Counted from the first letter of the stretch, positions 56,244-63,898 are shown. The stretch is 64,000 nucleotides of DNA from Candidatus Electrothrix scaldis (GCA_033584155.1 CP138355.1:1689501-1753500), one strand, 5' to 3'. Program-made: numbers and translations. The notes: generated from the letters alone by a model not told the origin.

Positions 56244-57814
56244 GGGAGCATTCCCAAAAAGTAGGAATGTACTTTTTTTAACTGCTGATTTGTTTTTTGC
56301 AAGACATCAGGATCAATTCATGGAATTAACACAGCCCTGAATCACTCTTTCAAATTCAGGACAGCAAATCATGAAAAAGGCAACGTGTTCCGTCGAAGGA
56401 AATCTTGGTGTATTGGAAAATGAGATCTATGACAGTCAGCTTGAAATTAAATGGCTGATTAATGAGATATTTCATATCAACTGCCCTGCTTCCCTGCATA
56501 AAGCCGAACAACAGATAGTTAAAGCAACAAACAGGCTTGCTGCTCGTATCTTGGCATTGAAAATACAGGAAAGTCTGAAGAGAGATAAGATACAGGACGA
56601 GGAAAGGAAAGTAGTACGCTCTATTCCTAAAAAAATGAAGAATCAGGGTGTACGGGAAGTTAACATATCGACTTCACTTGGTGTAACGATCACAGTAGTG
56701 GCGAGCTACTTCAGTCGGGCGGTCAAAAAAGATAAGAGACGCAAAAAAAGAAACGGCATTTATCCGGGCTTGTTTCTCCTGGGTATACATGATCGCCTGA
56801 CTCCAAAACTTGCCTCTGAAGTCAGCTCAACAGCCGTCATTGTCGGCTCTTATGCTGAAGCCCGACAGGTTCTGGAGGGGAATGGAATATTCCTTGCTAT
56901 CAATAAGATATGTAATACCTGCCGACGCTACGCTCAACGTGCGAAGCTGTCGGCCCGGACTGAAGGATACAACTTTTCCGAGACATTGTCCGGTTGCCGG
57001 GTTGTTGTTTCTGTGGACGGGGGACGTGTTCGGATACGAGAAAAGAAACGCGGTCCTAAAACCCAAAAGGGACGCTCGGGATATCACGGTGCATGGCGAG
57101 AACCTAAGCTTTTGATTATTCATACGGTTAACGATCAAGGAAAAGTTGACAGGACCTTTGCGCCGTTTATAGATGCGAGTATGAAAGGTCCGGATGCTGT
57201 TTTTTCGCTCCTACGTTTTTATCTTGAAAAGATCAATGTGAGCTCGGCAGCGAAAGTGTTGTTTGTCGCCGACGGTGCCCGATGGATATGGAATCGTGTC
57301 AGTAAGCTGTTCACGTCACTCGGCCTTGCCTCCAATCAGTGCCATGAACTTCTCGATTTTTATCATGCAGCTGAGCATCTAAACAAGGTGTCAGGATTGC
57401 AGAAAAAATTAAAACCGGCACAAAGGAAGCGATGGTTTGCGAAACATAGAGCCATGTTGAAAAACGGCAGAAGTCAGGAAGTAGTTGAGGCGATAAAAGA
57501 GCTTTATCGCAGGAGTCGAAATAAAAAGCTCAAAACAGAGCGGGATTATTTTGTCCGCAACATGCATCGCATGCTTTATTCCGATGTCGCGGAAAAAAGT
57601 TTACCGATAGGGAGCGGGTCCGTCGAGAGCGCGATACGCAGAGTGGTTAATCTGCGCCTTAAGGGCGCTTCGCTGTTCTGGTTGCAGGAAACAGCGGAGG
57701 CTATGTTGTATTTACGAGCGCACTATAAAGCTGGCCGTTGGAACATGTTGAGAGAGCATGTTTTTTCCCTAAAGGCCGCGAGTGTCATTTGACCTACTTT
57801 TTGGGAATGCTCCC
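56244..57814 (+). mobile_element. ISKra4-like insertion sequence
   Basis: 1571 bp. 21-bp perfect inverted ends (GGGAGCATTCCCAAAAAGTA plus G at 56244-56264; complement at 57794-57814). Nine-base target duplication TATTGAGAA (56235-56243 and 57815-57823). Family is inferred from the transposase. Confidence 0.92.
56371..57792 (+). CDS. ISKra4-family-like transposase
   Basis: 473 residues. Catalytic-type acids are in VVSVDGGRVRIREKKRG, VLFVADGARWIWN, and LLDFYHAAEHLNKV. The C-terminal PIGSGSVESAIRRVVNLRLK, then GASLFWLQETAEAML is the GSGxVES signature of ISKra4 transposases. It fills the element and looks intact. Confidence 0.8.
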   Translation: MKKATCSVEGNLGVLENEIYDSQLEIKWLINEIFHINCPASLHKAEQQIVKATNRLAARILALKIQESLKRDKIQDEERKVVRSIPKKMKNQGVREVNISTSLGVTITVVASYFSRAVKKDKRRKKRNGIYPGLFLLGIHDRLTPKLASEVSSTAVIVGSYAEARQVLEGNGIFLAINKICNTCRRYAQRAKLSARTEGYNFSETLSGCRVVVSVDGGRVRIREKKRGPKTQKGRSGYHGAWREPKLLIIHTVNDQGKVDRTFAPFIDASMKGPDAVFSLLRFYLEKINVSSAAKVLFVADGARWIWNRVSKLFTSLGLASNQCHELLDFYHAAEHLNKVSGLQKKLKPAQRKRWFAKHRAMLKNGRSQEVVEAIKELYRRSRNKKLKTERDYFVRNMHRMLYSDVAEKSLPIGSGSVESAIRRVVNLRLKGASLFWLQETAEAMLYLRAHYKAGRWNMLREHVFSLKAASVI

Positions 57815-58098
57815 TATTGAGAATTGGCAGTTCTCTATGCCACAGATATATTTTTGCTATTTCTTGTATTGCTCTTTTGGGGTCACTCTTCGTGTATTCA
57901 TGAATTTGTGTAACTTTTTTTCTTAATGACTTCGGTGTCATTCTTGTCCATTTTGTCTCAATACCCTCATATGTGATTTTGAGTTCCTTTACTTCAAGTT
58001 TGCCCTGGGGTGAATCTGGTTTCATAGTTTTTTTGGGTAGGAGTTCTTTTGTAAGAGGAGATCGGGGCCTGTTACTCATTGTTCTATTTGTTCGATTT

Positions 58099-58539
58099 TT
58101 AATAATTTATATTGATCAAGCAACTCCATGCGTGTTGCTCAAATTCGGGATCATTTATTTTGGAGGTAATTGCCCATAGATTTTCAGCTATCCAATAGCC
58201 AGAATCTTTGTCAAAAGGATTTCTTGGATACGTTTCATTATAAATGACTTTAGCTGTGTTCTCTGCCAGTAATAATAAACATTCGATCAATGCGTCTTGA
58301 TTTATTAGAGTAAGCTCTCGTACTTGATCAAAAGCAACATGCCCTTTGTTCCATTCTTTAGGCTCACGAGCTATTGCAAGGATATAATCAATCTCTGGAA
58401 TATGTCTTATCCATGAGGTGGCAAGTGTAAGAATAGACGCTACCCATGCGGGGCGTTTTAAAGGAGGGATTTGTTCAAAAATGATCCTGCCAACTTCTAC
58501 AGGATTCTCACCTTTCCATTTTAGTTTTACGTCATCCAT
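58099..58539 (-). CDS. Module gene A, copy 2 (intact), unknown function
   Basis: 146 residues from ATG 58539; TTG 58584 would add 15. Mostly helical (VEVGRIIFEQIPPLKRPAWV, LALIECLLLLAENTAKV-like region), with LATSWIRHIPEIDYILAIAR in the middle and DSGYWIAENLWAITSKI near the end. The 3' end is 19 bases before gene B. Not recognised. The tight pairing with the TPR-like gene B in both copies indicates a functional unit. Confidence 0.75.
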   Translation of the reverse strand: MDDVKLKWKGENPVEVGRIIFEQIPPLKRPAWVASILTLATSWIRHIPEIDYILAIAREPKEWNKGHVAFDQVRELTLINQDALIECLLLLAENTAKVIYNETYPRNPFDKDSGYWIAENLWAITSKINDPEFEQHAWSCLININY

Positions 58540-58620
58540 CTTCTTGCTATCGAACACGAGTGATGAATTAGGGAAAGTCCTCAACTAACTATTTGTGCCT
58601 GTTATTCGTTTTCTAGTTTT

Positions 58621-58650
58621 ATAAGATCGGGTTTTCGATCTTATTTTTTA
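58621..58650 (+). terminator. Hairpin with T run upstream of module gene A, copy 2
   Basis: ATAAGATCG (58621-58629) and CGATCTTAT (58636-58644), then TTTTTTA. On the plus strand it is a good terminator, though no plus-strand gene ends here; on the minus strand it could insulate the cassette array from the module. Confidence 0.6.
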
Positions 58651-58654
58651 ACGG

Positions 58655-58708
58655 GGTCCGTCCCCTATTTGGTCCGGTCCCCTATTTGGTCCGTCCCCTA
58701 TTTGGTCG
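58655..58708. repeat. Tandem repeat of GGTCCGTCCCCTATTT
   Basis: Three units of 16-17 bases (58655, 58671, 58688) and a partial fourth. A related ACGGGGTACGTCCCCTATTT lies at 55809-55828, and a similar CTACGTCCCCTATTCCCC at 21027. The tandem sits exactly where the last cassette loses its attC. Confidence 0.75.
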
Positions 58709-58716
58709 TGGTGCAA

Positions 58717-59310
58717 TTACTGGTTAGGCAAAGCTATTCCGTTCTTAAGTGCCCAGTCTCGTAGAGGACGTTTCCTTAGCTTATGAGCTTTCATGTAGGC
58801 CAATTTGGCGAATTCCTCAGCTTGCTTTATGTTACCTAGGACCACTTGAGTAACTGCCGCCATAAAGGGGTCCTTATTCTCGTAGAAGGATGCTATGTTG
58901 ACTAGATTCTGATACTTATCGAACCATGGGAGTCCAAAGGAAGACAAAGCATCAATGACCTCCGAAGCGATAGATTCAGGATCAGAACCTTCGCGTACTT
59001 CCCACCAGTAGTCGGTACCACCGGGCATCAGACTTCCGATTCTTTCTCTCATGTCACAATTGTATTCTTTGATATTGTCACCTACTGGATGAGCTCCTGA
59101 GCATTCATGGATCTCTTCGATATAGATTCCCAGGTTGATGGTAAACTCGGCACTCTTACTGTCATTCCATTTGGAGGACTGAAAATTCAGGATTTCAGGG
59201 TACGTCCTTTGACGTGAGGCAGTCATGCCCTTCTTCCTGAAGCCATTGGGCTTCAGAATCTGCTTATGTACGATTGAGGCAATAGTGCCTATTAGTTTCG
59301 GTGCTTCCAT
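58717..59310 (-). CDS. Cassette 6: DUF4304-like protein
   Basis: 197 residues from ATG 59310 (AAGGA eight bases upstream). The start lies 18 bases after the attC end GTTAGGC at 59329-59335, the usual cassette layout. The protein has VHKQILKPNGFRKKG and FTINLGIYIEEIHE, like DUF4304 proteins. The stop is followed by a GCCTAAC-like attC start, cut off by the 16-bp tandem repeat. Confidence 0.75.
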   Translation of the reverse strand: MEAPKLIGTIASIVHKQILKPNGFRKKGMTASRQRTYPEILNFQSSKWNDSKSAEFTINLGIYIEEIHECSGAHPVGDNIKEYNCDMRERIGSLMPGGTDYWWEVREGSDPESIASEVIDALSSFGLPWFDKYQNLVNIASFYENKDPFMAAVTQVVLGNIKQAEEFAKLAYMKAHKLRKRPLRDWALKNGIALPNQ

Positions 59311-59328
59311 TGAGGTATTCCTTCTCTT

Positions 59329-59460
59329 GCCTAACGTTAAGTTGAGCGGCAAATACCACGATGAGAGCTGCCCGGCAAAGTACCATTTGAGTATACCGGT
59401 AAACCTGCAAGGTAAGGATTGCGCGCAGTGGTATTTGTCAGCTCGAACGTCTGGTTATGC
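59329..59460 (-). other. attC site (cassette 5)
   Basis: 132 bases. On the minus strand it starts GCATAAC (59454-59460) and ends GTTAGGC (59329-59335). Long complementary arms (GACAAATACCAC and GTGGTATTTGCC) form the hairpin that integron integrases use. Confidence 0.8.
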
Positions 59461-59475
59461 AAATTTTTTATGCAT

Positions 59476-59682
59476 TTAGGATTTGTTTTTTTCAATAGGC
59501 CAATCAATAAAAGCAAACACCCACAAGCAAATTAAATTAATAATTGGAATTAAGGCTAATAAAGAATACAAACTCGGAAATCCTGCTTTATGTACTATCC
59601 GAGCAATTAAGTAGATTGGGAAGACAACGATTAGTAAAATTACTAATATTACAATTAATTCTGGGAAACCTAAACCAAACAT
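59476..59682 (-). CDS. Cassette 5, second gene: small two-TM membrane protein (pair member 2)
   Basis: 68 residues; start overlaps the previous stop as TAATG. TM1 (ELIVILVILLIVVFPIYLIA), RIVHKAGFPSLYSLLALIP, TM2 and FAFIDWPIEKNKS. Homologous by eye to 13131-13358. Two genes in one cassette is unusual and points to a functional pair. Confidence 0.75.
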   Translation of the reverse strand: MFGLGFPELIVILVILLIVVFPIYLIARIVHKAGFPSLYSLLALIPIINLICLWVFAFIDWPIEKNKS

Positions 59683-59873
59683 TATGCACCCCCTTCAGAG
59701 TTTATTGGCCAATCGGAATATGCCAACATGATGAGGATGATTAGACCACCAATACCTGGGAGCAAGATCAAAGCTGCCCAGTTAGGATTTAAACCAGTTC
59801 TCTTTACTATTCTCCACGTTGGATAGGCTGTAATAGCCAAGCCTATTAAGTATTGTACAATTCCATTCTCCAT
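59682..59873 (-). CDS. Cassette 5, first gene: small two-TM membrane protein (pair member 1)
   Basis: 63 residues. TM1 (IVQYLIGLAITAYPTW), RIVKRTGLNPNWAALILLPG, TM2 and MLAYSDWPINSEGGA. It matches 12921-13121 in pattern and is followed by the same kind of partner in both places. Confidence 0.75.
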   Translation of the reverse strand: MENGIVQYLIGLAITAYPTWRIVKRTGLNPNWAALILLPGIGGLIILIMLAYSDWPINSEGGA

Positions 59874-59919
59874 TTTTGTTTCACCATTGCTTACTAGTTA
59901 GATGGACTATTTGATTAAT

Positions 59920-59998
59920 GCATAACGTTGAGTTCACCGGCGAGCTTCAGCGAGTCCGAACGGAGCGTAGCGGAGTGTTGTGAAACGACTGGTTATGC
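59920..59998 (-). other. attC site (cassette 4)
   Basis: 79 bases. Minus-strand start GCATAAC (59992-59998), end GTTATGC (59920-59926), GC-rich complementary core (CACCGGCGAG with CTCCGC-type pairings). Confidence 0.8.
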
Positions 59999-60017
59999 TT
60001 GATATTAATAGTTAATT

Positions 60018-60386
60018 TTAGTCCCAAAACCATTCTATATAGCCTGAGTTATCATACAAATTGACCAATATGAATATTACTAGTGGGATTGTAAAAATTA
60101 TAAGGTTTTTTAGGAATTGCTTATAGCATTTTCCGAATAATAAATATATTGACAAGAAGGGCCAAACAACAATTGCTGCAAGAGCCAAATAAAAAGAAAT
60201 TATGAGAAACCATTCATGAAAATTAAGGAAAATGTTTTCTGGATTGTCTTTATAAACGATAGGCCACCTACCAAGAATAACCCTAACATGTATTGCATAT
60301 GTGGCGAAAATAGAAACGAAGAAGGTTGGAAAATAGGTCACAATTGATTGTGTTTTTGAAATATATTTTCCGAACATTGTGCTCAT
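60018..60386 (-). CDS. Cassette 4: membrane protein of about three TM segments
   Basis: 122 residues. Hydrophobic segments: FPTFFVSIFATYAIHV, EWFLIISFYLALAAIVVWPF and NLIIFTIPLVIFILVNLY. No family recognised. Start and stop lie between attC sites 3 and 4. Tightly packed into its cassette, with no sign of frameshift. Confidence 0.7.
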   Translation of the reverse strand: MSTMFGKYISKTQSIVTYFPTFFVSIFATYAIHVRVILGRWPIVYKDNPENIFLNFHEWFLIISFYLALAAIVVWPFLSIYLLFGKCYKQFLKNLIIFTIPLVIFILVNLYDNSGYIEWFWD

Positions 60387-60401
60387 TTTATTGTTTGTTC
60401 T

Positions 60402-60513
60402 GCATAACGTAGAGCTAACCGGCTACCGGAAAAGGATTCACCGGAGTGGTGGACACACTGCCATTTGTTTGTAGCTCCAACATATCTTTGTCCGGTTTAG
60501 TGACTGGTTAGCT
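60402..60513 (-). other. attC site (cassette 3)
   Basis: 112 bases. Minus-strand start AGCTAAC (60507-60513), end GTTATGC (60402-60408). Complementary arms around TTGGAGCTAC and GTAGCCGGTTAGCTC. Confidence 0.75.
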
Positions 60514-60520
60514 TGGTTTA

Positions 60521-61105
60521 CTACTTCCAGAATTGCCACCATTTTTTGGTTTCGCTAACAAGCGGTTTTGTTGACTCCGACATTGAAATATCATAGTTTC
60601 TTACGGAGAATGTAATATCACTTATTGCATCATACATAATCCCCTCTTTTTCGATTTCAGATATTAAAGACCACTCATCAACTTGTCCGAACTCTTCATC
60701 TCCTTTTGGTGCTACTCCAAAACATTCATCAGGTGATACTTCCCCTTCGTATGAGGCAAAAGATTGTTCTAACGTTCCGTTTTTATATTTTTTGTATAGT
60801 TCACTACCTGAAGTGCCTTCTACTGCGATATAAATAGCAACTGTTTCTGTTGAATATTTTTTTAAAATTAAATCAATGTCGTCCCAGATGTTTAAGCCCA
60901 GATCGTATTGACCTTGGATGATAGTGAAATTTTTTCCAAAACCTATTCCTAGTTCATACTCATCATCGACCTTTTTCATTAAGTATTCTGTAGCATGCAG
61001 AGTAGAAGTTTTAACAGGATCGTGTTTACGGAAATCTGAGATAATTTGCTGTTCGTCAGATTCAAGATTTTTGCCAATTACGATCCATCCAAATCTTGTA
61101 CTCAT
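60521..61105 (-). CDS. Cassette 3: hypothetical protein ending in KKWWQFWK
   Basis: 194 residues, soluble, mostly acidic. It begins MSTRFGWIVIGKNLESDEQQ and ends SETKKWWQFWK, a basic aromatic tail often seen in small cassette or immunity-like proteins. No catalytic motif is evident. Gene and attC together form a normal cassette. Confidence 0.7.
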   Translation of the reverse strand: MSTRFGWIVIGKNLESDEQQIISDFRKHDPVKTSTLHATEYLMKKVDDEYELGIGFGKNFTIIQGQYDLGLNIWDDIDLILKKYSTETVAIYIAVEGTSGSELYKKYKNGTLEQSFASYEGEVSPDECFGVAPKGDEEFGQVDEWSLISEIEKEGIMYDAISDITFSVRNYDISMSESTKPLVSETKKWWQFWK

Positions 61106-61118
61106 AAGTTCCCCTGAA

Positions 61119-61179
61119 AGCTAACGTCAAAGCTCACCGGCGCAGGCTTTTTTGCGTCCGGTGCAGCGCCGGGTTATGC
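61119..61179 (-). other. attC site (cassette 2)
   Basis: 61 bases, the most canonical of the set. Minus-strand start GCATAAC (61173-61179), CCGGCGCTGCACCGGACGCA, then GCGCCGGTGAGC and end GTTAGCT (61119-61125). Confidence 0.9.
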
Positions 61180-61257
61180 CATTTGATTATCTCTTTTTAA
61201 CCATTCAATTGCACTTTCAACAGCTTCTCTTATTTCTTGTTCTTCGTCCTTAAGTAA

Positions 61258-61797
61258 TTATTGATATATATTGAATTTTTTTAAACCGAATTCATTTACC
61301 AGACCTCTTAAACAAGCAATTCTGGTTTGATGAAAAAGCTCTTTGGAAAGAGTATCTTGTTCATAATATGGGGCGCACTGAGGATGTTTAAGGTCTGATA
61401 AAATTATCGATGCTTTCCATGATATTTCACCACCTGAAGTATTTAATAGCCAATCGCCCATTAAATGTACAAAATTTTCATCGGGTATATAGGGTTCTTC
61501 AAGTTCATCCAGACAATTTCCAAGAGCATACATATAGTCGCCTAACCATGTTGTTTCACCTGGAACAGCCCTCTTAATTTTCTGAATAAGAGGAACAATA
61601 AATTCCTCAGAATACAAGTCAGACAACAGTGAGGCGAATCTATTTGTATTTGTTATTTTCTCCGGGTGATTAATAAGATATTGCAGCTTAATTATAAGTT
61701 CATCTGGTGTATCAATAATAATATCTTCAATCAGCTCCAATGATTCGTTGAGCCTATTGTCATCATCCAAAGAAGTTATTAGTTCTTTGATATTCAT
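61258..61797 (-). CDS. Cassette 2: HEAT-like repeat protein, probably cut short by a premature stop
   Basis: 179 residues from ATG 61797 (AAGG five bases upstream). Helical repeats (EISWKASIILSDLKHPQC, FHQTRIACLRGLVNEFG) resemble HEAT-type immunity proteins. After the TAA at 61258-61260 the same frame continues for 27 codons (LLKDEEQEIREAVESAIEWL, then KRDNQMA) to a stop inside the attC start (61174-61176). This continuation is a typical HEAT helix, so the internal stop is likely a recent nonsense mutation or a readthrough site. Confidence 0.75.
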   Translation of the reverse strand: MNIKELITSLDDDNRLNESLELIEDIIIDTPDELIIKLQYLINHPEKITNTNRFASLLSDLYSEEFIVPLIQKIKRAVPGETTWLGDYMYALGNCLDELEEPYIPDENFVHLMGDWLLNTSGGEISWKASIILSDLKHPQCAPYYEQDTLSKELFHQTRIACLRGLVNEFGLKKFNIYQ

Positions 61798-61814
61798 ATA
61801 TGCCTTCCAAGAAG

Positions 61815-61945
61815 GCATAACGCGGAAATAACCTGCCGGGCGGTTTAGAATTTTAAATGTTTGCCAACTTCAATTGTTTCTGTGTACCACTCAACACTGG
61901 TCTGGCAAGATAGTAGCCCGGTCTGAGTTTATTTTGATGTTAGGA
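61815..61945 (-). other. attC site (cassette 1)
   Basis: 131 bases. Minus-strand start TCCTAAC (61939-61945), overlapping the stop codon of cassette gene 1, and end GTTATGC (61815-61821); CCGGGC/GCCCGG arms in the stem. Confidence 0.8.
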
Positions 61946-62410
61946 TTTGTATTTCTTCAAATCATCCATTTTGAGTTCTTTGCCAATATATTCATCGATA
62001 TTTATTCCACCTCTTCTGCTTCTAGAAATTCTAAAATCTTGATAAATTTTTTCATATTCATTTTCGTAAATATTAATTGCATTTTTTAGCGTTGCGGCGA
62101 TCATTTCAAGTACTTTTGTTTCGCTGCCGATTTTATCTATTGCATTTGTAGTGATTTGACTTTCGTAGTTTGAATAATCCCCGATAACCACCACACGAAA
62201 CATAACATCTTTAAACCAAAATAAGTGACCTAAGGATACGTCTAAGTATCGGTCTCTCCAATCCCAACTTAAAGAGAACCATAACCTTCCTTTATTAAAT
62301 AGAAACGCGGGGTGCATACAATTTTTTAGAGATACTTTAGTAAATCCGAGGTCTTTTAAAACAGGAGCTAAAATACTTTTAAATTTTCCTTCAAAACTAT
62401 TTTTATTCAT
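61940..62410 (-). CDS. Cassette 1: hypothetical protein
   Basis: 156 residues. It begins MNKNSFEGKFKSILAPVLKD, then LGFTKVSLKNCMHPAFLF and LWFSLSWDWRDRYLDVSLGH, a pattern loosely like DUF4304/immunity-type proteins. The stop overlaps the attC start. GTTAGGA (minus strand, 62416-62422) lies just before the start codon and is the expected recombination junction with whatever preceded it. Confidence 0.7.
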   Translation of the reverse strand: MNKNSFEGKFKSILAPVLKDLGFTKVSLKNCMHPAFLFNKGRLWFSLSWDWRDRYLDVSLGHLFWFKDVMFRVVVIGDYSNYESQITTNAIDKIGSETKVLEMIAATLKNAINIYENEYEKIYQDFRISRSRRGGINIDEYIGKELKMDDLKKYKS

Positions 62411-62415
62411 TGGAA

Positions 62416-62531
62416 TCCTAACAGTGTTAATAAGTGGAAAGTTTCCATGATATTGATTGTAATATATTCTATAAAAGTCCGCTTATTCAGATATTGAGAC
62501 GGTAAAAGTGGAAACAATTTCCACTTATTAA
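62416..62531 (-). other. 5' end of the cassette array: junction core and 14-bp inverted repeat
   Basis: The minus-strand core GTTAGGA (62416-62422) is followed outwards by perfect arms TTAATAAGTGGAAA (62427-62440) and TTTCCACTTATTAA (62518-62531). It may be a decayed attC, an attI-like site or a promoter region. No integrase gene is seen next to it. Confidence 0.5.
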
Positions 62532-63038
62532 TTTTCACCTGAATTTTTCCTCTTATTGAGCTATATAGTAGCTAACATGGAAAACCGAATCAGACCCCGC
62601 AGCCATACGGGTTACAGGCCAAGGTCACAGGTTCAAATCCCCGGCAACAATCAAGCAAAACATCATTGCCGGAGACAGTTCACCTCCCCCATCCTCTTTC
62701 TTCCTCCCCGGCTTAAACACCTTTATGAAATCAAGAAGAAATTTTCCTTCTTCAGCAAGTTCAGGATACGCCTCGGAAAGATCTGGCTCTGTTGCCGACC
62801 TATCAAGAATAAAGAAGAAGGACTCTTGGCCGGTTTGGAGAAGGAAAGAAACCAAGAGAAAATATATTTTTTCTCTGAAAAAGTAGAAAAAATATACCTG
62901 GAGAACCAAAAAAGAGACCTGTTGATCATTTCAATATATCTGGAGGTATATTTCTTCTTCTTGCAAAAAGAAAAAATATATCTTTCAGAGAAAACAGCGT
63001 ACATTTTTCGCTGTTTACCAGTGCATGCACTTCCTGTA
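62532..63038. other. AT-rich stretch with several hairpins, no gene seen
   Basis: Short palindromes occur at about 62858-62880 (AGAGAAAATATATTTTTTCT) and at 62944-62983 (GGTATATTTCTTCTTCTTGC then AAAAAGAAAAAATATATC). Related AATATATYTTT and TCTCTGAAA words repeat on both strands. A tRNA-like T-arm (CACAGGTTCAAATCCCCGG) at about 62627 does not fold into a tRNA. Open frames on both strands look incidental. Confidence 0.5.
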
Positions 63039-63617
63039 CTACGATATGAGTTCCCTGATATCCTGCCAGGAGCTGACGCTCGGGAGTTGGTGGCGGTTGT
63101 GGTTCCAGGGTTGATGGAAAACAAAGGGGTGAACGCCAGCCCTGCTTAACTGGACGCAGGTTTCAGCGCGATCATCAATAAAAAAGCGTAATCCTTGTTC
63201 ATGGATATATTGTGGTTTGCCATCATGAGCTCCCATAGCAGTAACCTTGATAGCCTTGCAGGTGGAGGCAGGGAAAAAATGAGCAAACCAATCATGGACC
63301 GGAGCTGCAAGCGGGCGAGCCGTGATCACGGAAACCGGGCTGAGCTCTGCTAATTCTCCCAGGACCTGGACAGCATCTTTCATCGGCTGTAAACCGGTTC
63401 CCACTGAATCCAGGAGGACCTTAGTGAAGATGGCATCAACCTGTGCTCGTTCAAGGCCAAGGCATTGCTCCACCTCAAAGTTGACAATATCTGCGCTGGT
63501 AAGGTCGCAGAGACCATAGTCTTCACAGGCCAGACGTAGGAAAACTTCTGCGGTATCAGCAATAACCCCGTCAAAATCAAAACCAAGCAAGGCTGGGTCA
63601 ATTGTAGCTTTTGCCAA
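63039..63617 (-). CDS. HAD-superfamily hydrolase
   Basis: 192 residues from TTG 63617; earlier starts inside the neighbouring gene are possible. HAD motif I is LLGFDFDGVIADTAEVFL, motif II is SVITARPLAAPV, and the motif III/IV Lys and Asp pair is in RFFIDDRAETCVQLS. It probably removes phosphate from a small metabolite; a nucleotidase-like role is possible, but the substrate cannot be told. It follows the small Cys-rich gene directly. Confidence 0.8.
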   Translation of the reverse strand: MAKATIDPALLGFDFDGVIADTAEVFLRLACEDYGLCDLTSADIVNFEVEQCLGLERAQVDAIFTKVLLDSVGTGLQPMKDAVQVLGELAELSPVSVITARPLAAPVHDWFAHFFPASTCKAIKVTAMGAHDGKPQYIHEQGLRFFIDDRAETCVQLSRAGVHPFVFHQPWNHNRHQLPSVSSWQDIRELIS

Positions 63618-63618
63618 G

Positions 63619-63807
63619 TTATTTTTTTCGCTTTTTTCGGGACCCCCGCAGGGTTTCCTCATTGATTTTTGCAATTCTCTCTGCTAACTCGTCTGTTACA
63701 GCTATCCGGCCTTCAAGAACGCATCCCTTGCGGGCAGGCACGCATTCCCCGGATAAACGTTTACACTGTCCGTTTTCGAGATTAAAATTCTTGCAATGAA
63801 AGGTCAT
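63619..63807 (-). CDS. Small cysteine-rich protein
   Basis: 62 residues from ATG 63807 (AGGA eight bases upstream); the open frame continues to 63912 through a palindrome and is likely untranslated there. Four cysteines (HCKNFNLENGQCKRLSGECV, then PARKGC) could bind a metal. The C-terminus is basic (RGSRKKRKK). The stop is two bases from the HAD start. Family unknown. Confidence 0.65.
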   Translation of the reverse strand: MTFHCKNFNLENGQCKRLSGECVPARKGCVLEGRIAVTDELAERIAKINEETLRGSRKKRKK

Positions 63808-63876
63808 GCCTTGTTCCTGTTTACTCCGGTGAGGGCATTTGAAAAAATACCCCTCCTTTTGCGGAGCAAGATGTTG

Positions 63877-63898
63877 GGGCAGACCTTCGTGTCTGCCC
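63877..63898. repeat. REP-like hairpin near the window end
   Basis: GGGCAGACCTTCGTGTCTGC then CC forms a short hairpin (GGGCAGAC/GTCTGCCC). A further GGTCTGCCCCTGCG lies at about 63930. It resembles the GTAGGGGC-type palindromes elsewhere. From 63913 to 64000 no gene is seen. Confidence 0.55.

Larger units (their letters stand above)
55822..58079 (-). pseudogene. Module gene B, copy 2, split by an ISKra4-like element and 3' shortened
   Basis: The 5' part (58079-57815) and 3' part (56243-55822) join as in copy 1 (RELPILN-NYLCLSYEAIGD) once 56244-57814 and one 9-bp duplication are removed. The C-terminus ends in GKIFGKENK about 30 residues earlier than copy 1, where the duplicated unit abuts the next copy. 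Apart from the insertion, the frame is open. Confidence 0.9.

Noticed and set aside
62600-62660. tRNA-like CACAGGTTCAAATCCCCGG
   Set aside because: T stem does not pair and no acceptor or anticodon stem is found.
62556-63149. Open frame of 197 codons upstream of the HAD gene
   Set aside because: Runs through hairpins and into the antisense of the HAD gene; low complexity and no domain.
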